Shown: positions 7,853 through 14,299 of the stretch, one piece after another
Layout: each line of letters starts with the position of its first letter
Position numbering within the stretch: position 1 is the stretch's first letter
Assembly (NCBI GenBank): GCA_964249405.1
Contig: CAXUBX010000074.1
Span: 1-16,513 of the forward strand
Direction of reading: 5' to 3'
Length of the DNA: 16,513 bases
Source of the DNA: CAXTPV01 sp964249405
GTDB lineage: Bacteria > Pseudomonadota > Alphaproteobacteria > Acetobacterales > Acetobacteraceae
Notes under the pieces: generated by a model
The model's database searches: none
Seen by the model: the letters and a program-made list of their open reading frames with translations, nothing else
What the model was told of the DNA's origin: nothing
Translations under genes and position numbers: made by a program

Positions 7853-8796
7853 GCGGCGGCGGCGCCCCTGCCGCCGGCCTCGGCCGGTTGGCGGCGACGG
7901 ATGCCCCCCCGGTCGCCGCCGCGGTCGGCCCGGGCGCGCTCGGCTGCGCGCCGGCCGACATCGAGGCGGTCGATCTCGTGGTACGGCGCGCGGGAACGTC
8001 GTTCACGGCGGGAATGCGGATCCTGCCGCGCGACCGTCGGGCGGCGATGCACGCGATCTACGCCTTCTGCCGGCTGGTGGACGACGTCGCCGACGACGAA
8101 GCGGAGCCGCTCGTCGGCCGGCTGCAGGCGCTCGACGCCTGGCGCGCCCGGATCGAGGCCCTCTACGCCGGCCGGACCGCCGACGGCATCGACCGGGTGC
8201 TGCTCGCCGCGATCCGGCGCTACCAGCTCCGCCAGGCGGACTTCGAGGCGGTGATCGAGGGGATGCGGAGCGACGCCGAGACCAGGATCGTGGCGCCGAC
8301 CCTCGCGGCGCTCGATCTCTACTGCGATCGGGTCGCCGCCGCCGTGGGACGGCTGTCGGTGCGTGCCTTCGGCGACGGCTCGGCCGAGGCGGACCGCGTC
8401 GCCTTCCATCTCGGCCGGGCGCTGCAGATCACCAACATCCTCCGCGACCTCGACGAGGACCGCGCCCGCGGCCGGCTCTATCTGCCGCGGGAATGGCTGG
8501 AGGCCGACGGCGTGCCGACCGGTGATCCGGAGGCGGCGCTGGCGAGCCCGGCGCTGCCGCGCGTCGCGGCCCGGATGGCGCGCGAGGCGCATCTCCATTT
8601 CGCCGCCGCCAGGACCGCGATGGCGGGTTGCCGCCGCCGCGCGATGCGGCCGGCGCGCCTGATGGGCGCGACCTATGCCGCGATCCTGGCGCGTCTCGAG
8701 CGGCGCGGCTTCGAAGGGGACGCGTGGCGGACCCGCGTGTCCCTCGACCGTGCGGCGAAGCTTCGGCTGGCGATGGTTGCTCTCCTCGGACGATGA
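7849..8796 (+). CDS. hpnD: Presqualene diphosphate synthase HpnD
   Basis: A 315-residue prenyl synthase that condenses two farnesyl diphosphates to presqualene diphosphate, the first committed step. Core motifs are GTSFTAGMRILPRDRRAAMHA, the Asp-rich DDVADD at 78-83, and NILRDLDEDRARGRLYLP, where N196 is followed by D200 and D204 (the second diphosphate-Mg site). The family-like part begins near residue 36; the first ~35 residues are Ala/Gly/Pro-rich and unlike the usual shorter N-terminus. The GTG start at 7849 is chosen because it overlaps the hpnC stop as GTGA, matching the other junctions, and because there is no in-frame ATG before the conserved core. It ends in an ATGA overlap with hpnE. 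Confidence 0.94.
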   Translation: MSGGGAPAAGLGRLAATDAPPVAAAVGPGALGCAPADIEAVDLVVRRAGTSFTAGMRILPRDRRAAMHAIYAFCRLVDDVADDEAEPLVGRLQALDAWRARIEALYAGRTADGIDRVLLAAIRRYQLRQADFEAVIEGMRSDAETRIVAPTLAALDLYCDRVAAAVGRLSVRAFGDGSAEADRVAFHLGRALQITNILRDLDEDRARGRLYLPREWLEADGVPTGDPEAALASPALPRVAARMAREAHLHFAAARTAMAGCRRRAMRPARLMGATYAAILARLERRGFEGDAWRTRVSLDRAAKLRLAMVALLGR

Positions 8797-10091
8797 GGAC
8801 CCATGTCGTCGGCGGCGGTCTCGCCGGCCTCGCCGCGGCGCTGACGCTCGCCGATGCCGGCCTCGCGGTCACGCTGCACGAGGCCGGTCCGGCCTGCGGC
8901 GGGCGTTGCCGCTCCTACCATGACCGGGCGCTCGGCTGCCGGATCGACAACGGGAACCACCTGCTGCTCTCCGGCAACCGGGAGGTGTTCCGCTACCTCC
9001 GCCGGCTCGGGACCGAGGGCACGATGGCCGGTCCCGGCCGGCCCGAATTCCATTTCTTCGATGCCGGCACGGGAGAGCGCTGGCGCCTCCTGCTGAGCCC
9101 GGGACGCCTCCCGTGGTGGCTGTTCCTGCCGCGGACGCGGGTGCCGGGCACGCGGCTCGGCGACTACGCGTCGCTGCTCCGTCTCGCCCGCGCGCCGGCC
9201 GCCGCCACCGTGCGCGATGCGGTCGGTCGCGGCGCGCTCGCGGACCGGCTGCTCGATCCGCTGGCGATCGCGATCCTGAACACGATGCCGGAACGGGGCA
9301 GCGCCGCCCTGCTCGGGGCCGTGTTCCGCGACAGCCTCGCGCGCGGCGGCGCGGCCTGCGTTCCGTGCTTCCCCGCCGAAGGCCTCTCCGAGACCTTCGT
9401 CGACCCCGCGGTCGCCGCCCTCGCCGCGCGGGGTGCCACGGTCCGGCTCGCCTCGCGGATCTCGGCCCTCGGGGTGGAAGGCGGGCGCGTGGCGTCGCTG
9501 GCGGGTCCCGACGGCGCGATCCCGATCGGGCACGAGGACGCCGTGGTGCTCGCCGTTCCGGCGCCGGTCGCATCCGCGCTGCTGCCGGAGCTTCCGGTGC
9601 CGGACCGGTTCGAGGCCATCCTGAACATCCATTTCCGCACCGATGCGGTTCCGCGCGCCCCCGCGATCCGGCGGGCCGGCTCCGTCGGTCTCACCGGCGG
9701 GGCGTTCTCGGAATGGGTCTTCGCCAAGCCGGGGGTGGTGTCGGTGACGGTGAGCGCCGCCAACCGTCACGAGGCGCTCGGAACCGAGGAGATCGCGACC
9801 CGGGCCTGGGCGGAAGCGGTGGCGGCGCTCGGTCTGCCGCGAAGCGTTGCCGAAATGCCGCCGTTCCGGGTGGTTCGCGAGAAGCGCGCGACCTTCGAGG
9901 CAACTCCCGAAGCCGGGACGCGTCGTCCCGGCGTCCGGAACGGTCCGCCGAACGTGGCGCTGGCGGGCGATTGGACCGCCACCGGATTGCCGGCCACCAT
10001 CGAAGGTGCCATCAAGTCCGGGCGGACGGCGGCCGAGGCTGTTCTCGAGCGGGCCTTCCGGCGCGCGGACAAGGGCGGGGGCGCGAGTTGA
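8793..10091 (+). CDS. hpnE: Hydroxysqualene dehydroxylase HpnE (FAD-dependent)
   Basis: A 432-residue flavin amine-oxidase/phytoene-desaturase-fold protein. The FAD-binding beta-alpha-beta unit is at the extreme N-terminus: VVGGGLAGLAAALTLADAG (GGGLAG at 7-12), then the LHEAGPACGGRCRS ribose-binding and GG motifs. The C-terminal FAD segment NVALAGDWTATGLPATIEGA is also clear. HpnE reduces hydroxysqualene to squalene in the HpnCDE pathway. Earlier annotations call it squalene-associated desaturase. Start ATG at 8793 overlaps the hpnD stop. Its TGA (10089-10091) overlaps a TTG that could be an alternative start of shc. Confidence 0.94.
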   Translation: MRTHVVGGGLAGLAAALTLADAGLAVTLHEAGPACGGRCRSYHDRALGCRIDNGNHLLLSGNREVFRYLRRLGTEGTMAGPGRPEFHFFDAGTGERWRLLLSPGRLPWWLFLPRTRVPGTRLGDYASLLRLARAPAAATVRDAVGRGALADRLLDPLAIAILNTMPERGSAALLGAVFRDSLARGGAACVPCFPAEGLSETFVDPAVAALAARGATVRLASRISALGVEGGRVASLAGPDGAIPIGHEDAVVLAVPAPVASALLPELPVPDRFEAILNIHFRTDAVPRAPAIRRAGSVGLTGGAFSEWVFAKPGVVSVTVSAANRHEALGTEEIATRAWAEAVAALGLPRSVAEMPPFRVVREKRATFEATPEAGTRRPGVRNGPPNVALAGDWTATGLPATIEGAIKSGRTAAEAVLERAFRRADKGGGAS

Positions 10092-10114
10092 TCGAGGTCG
10101 GCGAACAGGACCGC

Positions 10115-12073
10115 ATGGGCGCCCCGGACCTCTCGAAGGACGTGCTGCTGGGCGACGAGGCCCTGTCGGGCGCGATCTCGCGCGCCAGCACCGCCCTCGG
10201 GCGGCGCCAGATGCCGGACGGCCACTGGGTCTTCGAGCTGGAGGCCGACGCGACGATTCCTGCCGAATACGTGCTGCTCGAGCATTTCACCGACCGGATC
10301 GATCCGGCGCTCGAGGCGAGGATCGGACGCTATCTGCGCCGGATCCAGGGCACGCACGGCGGCTGGCCGCTCTATCACGGCGGCAAGTTCGATCTCTCGG
10401 CGAGCGTGAAAGCCTATTTCGCGCTCAAGGCGATCGGCGACGATGTCGATGCGGCGCACATGCGGCGGGCCCGTGCCGCGATCCTGGCCGCCGGTGGCGC
10501 CGAGCGGGCGAACGTCTTCACCCGCTTCCAGCTCGCCCTCTACGGCCAGGTGCCATGGCGCGCGATCCCGGTCATGCCGGTCGAGATCATGCTGCTGCCG
10601 CGCACGTTCTTCTTCAACATGTGGCGGGTGTCGTACTGGTCGCGCACGGTGCTGGCGCCGATGATCGTGCTGTCGGCGCTCCGACCGCGCGCGATCAATC
10701 CGCGCGGGATCCGGATCGACGAACTGTTCCGGCGCGAGCCGGCGCGGATCCGCGACTGGATCCGCGGTCCCTACCGGTCCTGGTGGGGCTACGTCTTCAA
10801 GGCCCTCGACGTGGTGCTGCGGCCGGCCGAGCGGCTGACGCCGGCGGCACTCCGCCGTCGCGCGATCGCTGCGGCGACCGCCTTCATCGACGAGCGTCTC
10901 AACGGCACCTCCGGCCTCGGCGCGATCTATCCCGCGATGGCCAACGTGGTGATGATGCACCAGGCCCTCGGGATCGGCCTCGACGACCCGCGGGCGGCGA
11001 TTGCGTGGGCGGCGATCCAGAAGCTGATCGTGGACGGTGAGGACGAGGCGTACTGCCAGCCCTGCGTGTCGCCGATCTGGGACACCGGGCTCGCCGGCTA
11101 CGCGATGGCGGAAAGCCGCGACGGATCGCCGGACGAGACGATCGGCGACGCCGGCGTCGGCCCTGCCTGCGACTGGCTGCGCGACAAGCAGATCACCGAC
11201 GTCGAGGGCGACTGGTCGGTCGGCGCGCCGGGCCTCGCGCCCGGAGGCTGGGCGTTCCAGTACGCGAACGACCACTACCCCGACGTCGACGACACCGCCG
11301 TCGTCGGCATGCTCATGCACCGGCAGGGCGATCCGGCGCACATGGACGCGGTGGAGCGGGCGCGCGCCTGGATCATCGGGATGCAGAGCCGGAACGGCGG
11401 CTGGGGATCGTTCGACGTCGACAACGACAAGGAATTCCTGAACCACATCCCGTTCGCCGATCACGGCGCGCTGCTCGACCCGCCGACCGCCGACGTCAGC
11501 GCGCGCTGCGTGTCGTTCCTGGCCCAGCTCGGCCACCGCGAGGACCGGGCCGTGATCGAGCGGGGCGTCGCCTATCTCAAGGGCGAGCAGGAAGCGAACG
11601 GATCGTGGTTCGGGCGCTGGGGCACCAACTACATCTACGGCACCTGGTCGGTGCTCAGCGCGTTCAATGCGGCCGGCGTGCCGCACGACGATCCCGCGAT
11701 CCGTCGCGGCATCGCCTGGCTCAAGGCGCGTCAGCATCCCGACGGCGGCTGGGGCGAATCCTGCGAGAGCTACGAGGGTGCCGCGCCCGGCGAGCACGAC
11801 GAGAGCCTGCCGTCGCAGACCGCCTGGGCGCTGCTCGGGCTGATGTCGGTGGGCGAGGCGCGGTCCGACATCGTCGCGCGCGGGGTCGCCTATCTCACCC
11901 GCACCCAGGACCCGGAAGGCGAATGGACGGAGCAGCCGTTCAACGCCGTCGGATTCCCGAAGGTGTTCTACCTCCGCTACCACGGCTACCGGTTGTTCTT
12001 CCCTCTCCTCGCGCTGTCGCGCTACCGCAATCTCCGGCGGTCGAACAGCGCCGCTCCCCTGCATGGCTTCTGA
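10115..12073 (+). CDS. shc: Squalene-hopene cyclase (HpnF)
   Basis: A 652-residue class-II triterpene cyclase, the usual length, which protonates and cyclises squalene to hopene/diplopterol at the inner membrane. The catalytic DVDDTA (DxDDTA) motif is at about residues 390-395. QW-type repeats are abundant: DGHWVFELEAD near the N-terminus, HGGWPLYHGG, RNGGWGSFDVDNDKEF, NGSWFGRWGTNYIYG, DGGWGESCESY and GEWTEQPFN, plus the conserved LRYHGYRLFFPLLALSRY C-terminus. ATG at 10115 follows AGGA by four bases. The alternative TTG at 10088 would overlap the hpnE stop as TTGA, matching every other junction in this operon, and add nine residues. Downstream it is separated from hpnG by a 100-base gap filled largely by the ATGA repeat array. 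Confidence 0.97.
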   Translation: MGAPDLSKDVLLGDEALSGAISRASTALGRRQMPDGHWVFELEADATIPAEYVLLEHFTDRIDPALEARIGRYLRRIQGTHGGWPLYHGGKFDLSASVKAYFALKAIGDDVDAAHMRRARAAILAAGGAERANVFTRFQLALYGQVPWRAIPVMPVEIMLLPRTFFFNMWRVSYWSRTVLAPMIVLSALRPRAINPRGIRIDELFRREPARIRDWIRGPYRSWWGYVFKALDVVLRPAERLTPAALRRRAIAAATAFIDERLNGTSGLGAIYPAMANVVMMHQALGIGLDDPRAAIAWAAIQKLIVDGEDEAYCQPCVSPIWDTGLAGYAMAESRDGSPDETIGDAGVGPACDWLRDKQITDVEGDWSVGAPGLAPGGWAFQYANDHYPDVDDTAVVGMLMHRQGDPAHMDAVERARAWIIGMQSRNGGWGSFDVDNDKEFLNHIPFADHGALLDPPTADVSARCVSFLAQLGHREDRAVIERGVAYLKGEQEANGSWFGRWGTNYIYGTWSVLSAFNAAGVPHDDPAIRRGIAWLKARQHPDGGWGESCESYEGAAPGEHDESLPSQTAWALLGLMSVGEARSDIVARGVAYLTRTQDPEGEWTEQPFNAVGFPKVFYLRYHGYRLFFPLLALSRYRNLRRSNSAAPLHGF

Positions 12074-12103
12074 CCGCCGGAGCGTCCCGATCCCGCGCCC
12101 GAC

Positions 12104-12177
12104 ATGACCCGGCCGACATGACCGGGGCGGCCTGAGCGGCCAGCGATGACCAGGCCGGAATGATCCCAGCGGAATGA
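12104..12177 (+). repeat. 14-base ATGA tandem array forming a chain of overlapping 5-codon mini-ORFs before hpnG
   Basis: ATGA occurs at 12104, 12118, 12146, 12160 and 12174, with CTGA at 12132, so the unit is exactly 14 bases. Because 14 = 15-1, each ATG is followed in its own frame after five sense codons by the TGA of the next unit. The mini-ORFs read MTRPT, MTGAA, LSGQR (CTG start), MTRPE and MIPAE. Each stop overlaps the next start by four bases, and the last overlaps the true hpnG ATG at 12174. A more degenerate unit (ATC start) precedes at 12090. Units have the rough consensus ATGACC then a CCGG-like segment. Whether ribosomes use them is unknown. Confidence 0.8.
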
Positions 12178-12821
12178 TCGGCATCGTCGTCGGTCTCGTC
12201 GCGGAAGCGCGGATCGCCCGCCGCCTGCCGGGGAACGTCGAGGTGGCGGTGGCCGGCGGCACCCCGGAGGGTGCACGACGGGCCGCCGAGCGCCTTCTCG
12301 CCCGCGGTGCCGACGGCCTGGTGAGCTTCGGGGTCGCGGCCGGGCTCGCGCCGGGGCTGGACGCGGGAACCATCCTGGTGCCGCGGACGGTGGTCGCGGA
12401 CCGGTCGGTGTTCCGGACCGATCCGCGGCTGTCGGACGCGCTCGGCGGCGCGACGCCGCACGACCTTCTGCACAGCGAGCGCACGGTCTCCGGTGTCGAC
12501 GAGAAGCGCATGCTGTACGAGATCCATGGCTGTGCGGCGCTCGACATGGAGAGCGGTGTCGTCGCGCGCGCGGCCCTCGCGGAGGCACGGCCCTTCGCGG
12601 TGCTTCGCGCCGTCTGCGATCCGGCCGGGCACGCGCTGCCGCCGGCCGCCCTGATCGCGCTCGGACCCGGCGGCGGCATCGCGATCGGCCGCGTCGCCGG
12701 ATCCCTGCTGCGGAGACCCTCGCAGCTCGGCGCGCTCTGGGCGCTCGCCCGCGACGCCGCCGCGGCGCGGAACGCGCTGGTGGCCCGCGTGGGCGCGATC
12801 AGGACGCTGACACCGGGCTGA
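12174..12821 (+). CDS. hpnG: Adenosylhopane nucleosidase/phosphorylase HpnG
   Basis: A 215-residue MTA/SAH-nucleosidase-like (PNP superfamily) protein. Visible motifs are VSFGVAAGLAPGLDAGTILVPRTVV and the catalytic-loop signature ALDMESGVVARAAL. In the hopanoid pathway HpnG removes adenine from adenosylhopane to give the ribosyl intermediate leading to bacteriohopanetetrol. The substrate maker HpnH is absent from the window. The start ATG at 12174 is the last ATGA of the tandem array; an in-frame stop at 12147-12149 excludes a longer protein. The only ribosome site is the weak GCGGA abutting the ATG, so translation probably depends on coupling to upstream reading. Confidence 0.92.
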   Translation: MIGIVVGLVAEARIARRLPGNVEVAVAGGTPEGARRAAERLLARGADGLVSFGVAAGLAPGLDAGTILVPRTVVADRSVFRTDPRLSDALGGATPHDLLHSERTVSGVDEKRMLYEIHGCAALDMESGVVARAALAEARPFAVLRAVCDPAGHALPPAALIALGPGGGIAIGRVAGSLLRRPSQLGALWALARDAAAARNALVARVGAIRTLTPG

Positions 12822-12837
12822 AGCCCTTCGGAGGCTT
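12821..12837 (+). terminator. Possible terminator hairpin at the end of the hopanoid operon
   Basis: AAGCCC and GAGGCTT fold around a TTCG tetraloop closed by C-G, with one bulged A. The hairpin starts on the last base of the hpnG stop codon. There is no T-run downstream, so I treat it as a weak candidate for operon end or mRNA 3' end protection. Confidence 0.35.
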
Positions 12838-12887
12838 GACTTCGGACCGACGGACGGCTTCGCTCCGGCCCAAGAGTAAACGTTTAC
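12836..12887 (+). promoter_or_regulatory. Candidate promoter with LacI-type operator upstream of the TenA-like gene
   Basis: GTAAACGTTTAC at 12876-12887 is a perfect 12-base palindrome with a central CG, the form seen in LacI/GalR-family operators (compare the AAACGTTT core of cre and PurR sites). It is conspicuously AT-rich in its surroundings. TTGACT at 12836-12841 could be a -35 element; 17 bases on is only a poor -10 (TTCGCT). If used, transcription would begin just before the palindrome. The next gene starts at 12992. No LacI-family regulator gene is in the window. Confidence 0.5.
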
Positions 12888-12991
12888 GGGAGATCCACCC
12901 TGCGCAAGTCCGGCAGCTCGGTGCGGCGGAATGTCGTCGCGGCGACGGGGTCCCGGATCGGACCGCACCGGCGCCCGACGGGCTGACCGGC

Positions 12992-13678
12992 ATGGATTTC
13001 GCCGAACGGCTCCGCGCCGAGAGCGCCGATGTCTGGGATGCGATGCAGGCGCATCGCTTCGTCCGGGACGTGGAGCAGGACCGGCTCGCGCCCGACGTGC
13101 TCCGGCGCTACTTCGTGATCGAGCACGGCTTCGTCGAGACGGCCTTGCTCATCCACGGGCACGCGCTGCTCAAGGCCCCGGGGCTGCCGCAGCGCCGTCA
13201 CCTGGTGCGGACGCTCCACGCGCTGTCCGAGGGCCAGCTCGCGTGGTTCCGGACCTGCTTCGCGACGCTCGGGATCGAGCCGCCAGGCGGGCCGCCGCCG
13301 CTCGCCGTGCTGGCGTTCAGGGACGGGATGGTCGGGGTGGCCGAGCGTGGGCACTACGCCGAGATCATCGCGATCATGCTGGCCGCCCAATGGATGTATG
13401 CGACATGGTGCGCCCGCGCCGACCGCGCTCCGAGCCGGGAGAAGGTGCTGGCTGGCTGGGTCGCGCTGCACACCGGTGCCGCGTTCATCGACAGGGTGCG
13501 CTGGTTGCGGGACGAGATCGATCGCGAAGGATCGGCGCTCGACGCGGCGGGACAGCGCCGGCTCTCGGCGCTGTTCCGGCATGCGCTCGAGCTGGAGATC
13601 GCCGTCCACGAGGCCGCCTACGAGCGGAGCCGGGCGGTCGGCGACGCGGGGAGGCTCGACCGGCACGACGCCGGTTAG
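12992..13678 (+). CDS. TenA/PqqC-fold family protein
   Basis: A 228-residue all-helical protein of the TenA (thiaminase II) branch of the haem-oxygenase-like fold. Family landmarks: MDFAERLRAESADVWDAM at the N-terminus, a helix RRYFVIEHGFVETALLIHGH (39-58) where TenA has its YxxQDYxY segment, HYAEIIAIMLAAQWMYATW (121-139), and the C-terminal ELEIAVHEAAYERS with the expected Glu. By eye, the PC of the LLPCxWxY motif is AA here (131-132), so the catalytic Cys of classical TenA is missing and the first-helix Asp is Glu (E44). Hydrolysis of aminopyrimidine by the standard mechanism is therefore doubtful. ATG at 12992 is chosen because upstream codons look non-coding; its ribosome site is weak. 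It follows the LacI-type palindrome and precedes the hairpin cluster. Confidence 0.7.
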   Translation: MDFAERLRAESADVWDAMQAHRFVRDVEQDRLAPDVLRRYFVIEHGFVETALLIHGHALLKAPGLPQRRHLVRTLHALSEGQLAWFRTCFATLGIEPPGGPPPLAVLAFRDGMVGVAERGHYAEIIAIMLAAQWMYATWCARADRAPSREKVLAGWVALHTGAAFIDRVRWLRDEIDREGSALDAAGQRRLSALFRHALELEIAVHEAAYERSRAVGDAGRLDRHDAG

Positions 13679-14031
13679 CATTGCAGGCCGTGCTCGGAGA
13701 CCCGCGACAGAAATCCATGGATCAGGACAGCGAGCATTGCCACAGGAGCAAGGCATGGAGCGCTCCGGGGCTGGTCTGGCAGGCTGCTGAAGAACGCGTC
13801 GAGATCGGGGCGTTGCCCCGGACCCCACCAGGAGCCTGGGGCTCCTGGACCTCCATTCGTCTGAGTATCGGGATCCAAACGCCCAGCGTTTGGCGGGGTG
13901 CGGGGCAGCGCCCCGCATGGCCGGCGGTGATAGATTCTGCGGGGCGTTCGGCTCCGTCGCCGCACCCTGATTGACCGTCCCGCCCACGGTCACTTCTGGT
14001 CGTCGCGGAACCGTGCAACGAAAGATAAAGC
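13679..14031. other. 353-base intergenic region between the TenA-like gene and the 39-residue ORF
   Basis: I see no supportable gene on either strand. The middle part, 13806-13916, is the hairpin cluster listed separately. The left part reads on the minus strand through DLDAFFSSLPDQP, which may be chance or the remnant of a gene end. No convincing promoter or ribosome site for the 39-residue ORF is visible in the right part; TTGACC at 13971-13976 has no good -10 partner. Confidence 0.5.
13806..13916. repeat. Cluster of four perfect hairpins (REP-like), copy B
   Basis: In 111 bases there are four perfect inverted repeats with 3-base loops: CGGGGC/GCCCCG at 13806-13811/13815-13820; CCAGGAGCC/GGCTCCTGG at 13828-13836/13840-13848; CCAAACGC/GCGTTTGG at 13875-13882/13886-13893; GCGGGGC/GCCCCGC at 13900-13906/13910-13916. 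The last shares the core GGGGCAGCGCCCC, including the AGC loop, with the cluster at 2703-2775. The regular arrangement points to a dispersed extragenic palindromic element, not a single terminator. Confidence 0.75.
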
Positions 14032-14151
14032 ATGGGCGTGCTCACGAAGAAATTCGGCATCGAAGGCATGAACGTGAACACGGCCGCCGGCACCGACGAC
14101 AAGGCGTTGCTCGACAAGATCGAGCCCCTGATCAGGAAGGGCTACTACTGA
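14032..14151 (+). CDS. Small orphan protein, 39 aa
   Basis: ATG at 14032 opens a 39-codon frame with an in-frame TAA two codons upstream (14026-14028), so it cannot be longer from this start. The product begins MGVLTKKFGIEGMNVNT, continues AAGTDDKALLDKIEPLIRK and ends GYY. It is soluble-looking, mixed charge, Cys-free, with no signal peptide. Codon use (GGC, ATC, GAC, AAG, CTC) is like real genes here. I do not recognise it. Its neighbour is a TenA/PqqC-fold gene, and short peptides ending in Tyr can be cofactor or RiPP precursors. But it lacks the Glu-xxx-Tyr of PqqA, and no radical-SAM gene is in view. The upstream ribosome site is weak (AAAG-rich). A hairpin follows directly after the stop. 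Confidence 0.5.
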   Translation: MGVLTKKFGIEGMNVNTAAGTDDKALLDKIEPLIRKGYY

Positions 14152-14168
14152 CCGATCGCGCCGGTCGG
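14152..14168 (+). terminator. Hairpin directly after the 39-aa ORF
   Basis: CCGATCG at 14152-14158 pairs with CGGTCGG at 14162-14168 across a CGC loop, with one G-T wobble. It begins at the base after the stop codon. No T-run follows, so its terminator role is tentative; its placement supports the small ORF being real. Confidence 0.35.
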
Positions 14169-14299
14169 TCGGGACCGCTGGCCGCTTCTCGCGCGCGTGT
14201 CGTTCGTGTGGTTCACCGCACGATAGGAACCGAGCCATCCCGGACAGGCGTGGGATGCTTCGCGGTTCGCGCCGTTCGACGACGCCCCGCCGCCGCCCG

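Noticed and set aside
9767..12679. Very long minus-strand open frame opposite shc
   Set aside because: Its translation is Arg/Asp/His-rich low complexity, a shadow of high-GC third-position bias over shc and hpnG.
12836..12991. N-terminal extension of the TenA-like protein from TTG 12836
   Set aside because: The extra 52 residues are Arg/Ala-rich without family similarity and would read through the operator palindrome; MDFAERLR at 12992 matches the family start.
13806..13916. CRISPR array
   Set aside because: The hairpins differ in sequence and there is no constant repeat with unique spacers.
14032..14151. Small ORF as PqqA
   Set aside because: It lacks the Glu-xxx-Tyr crosslink motif, and no pqqB, pqqD or pqqE is nearby.
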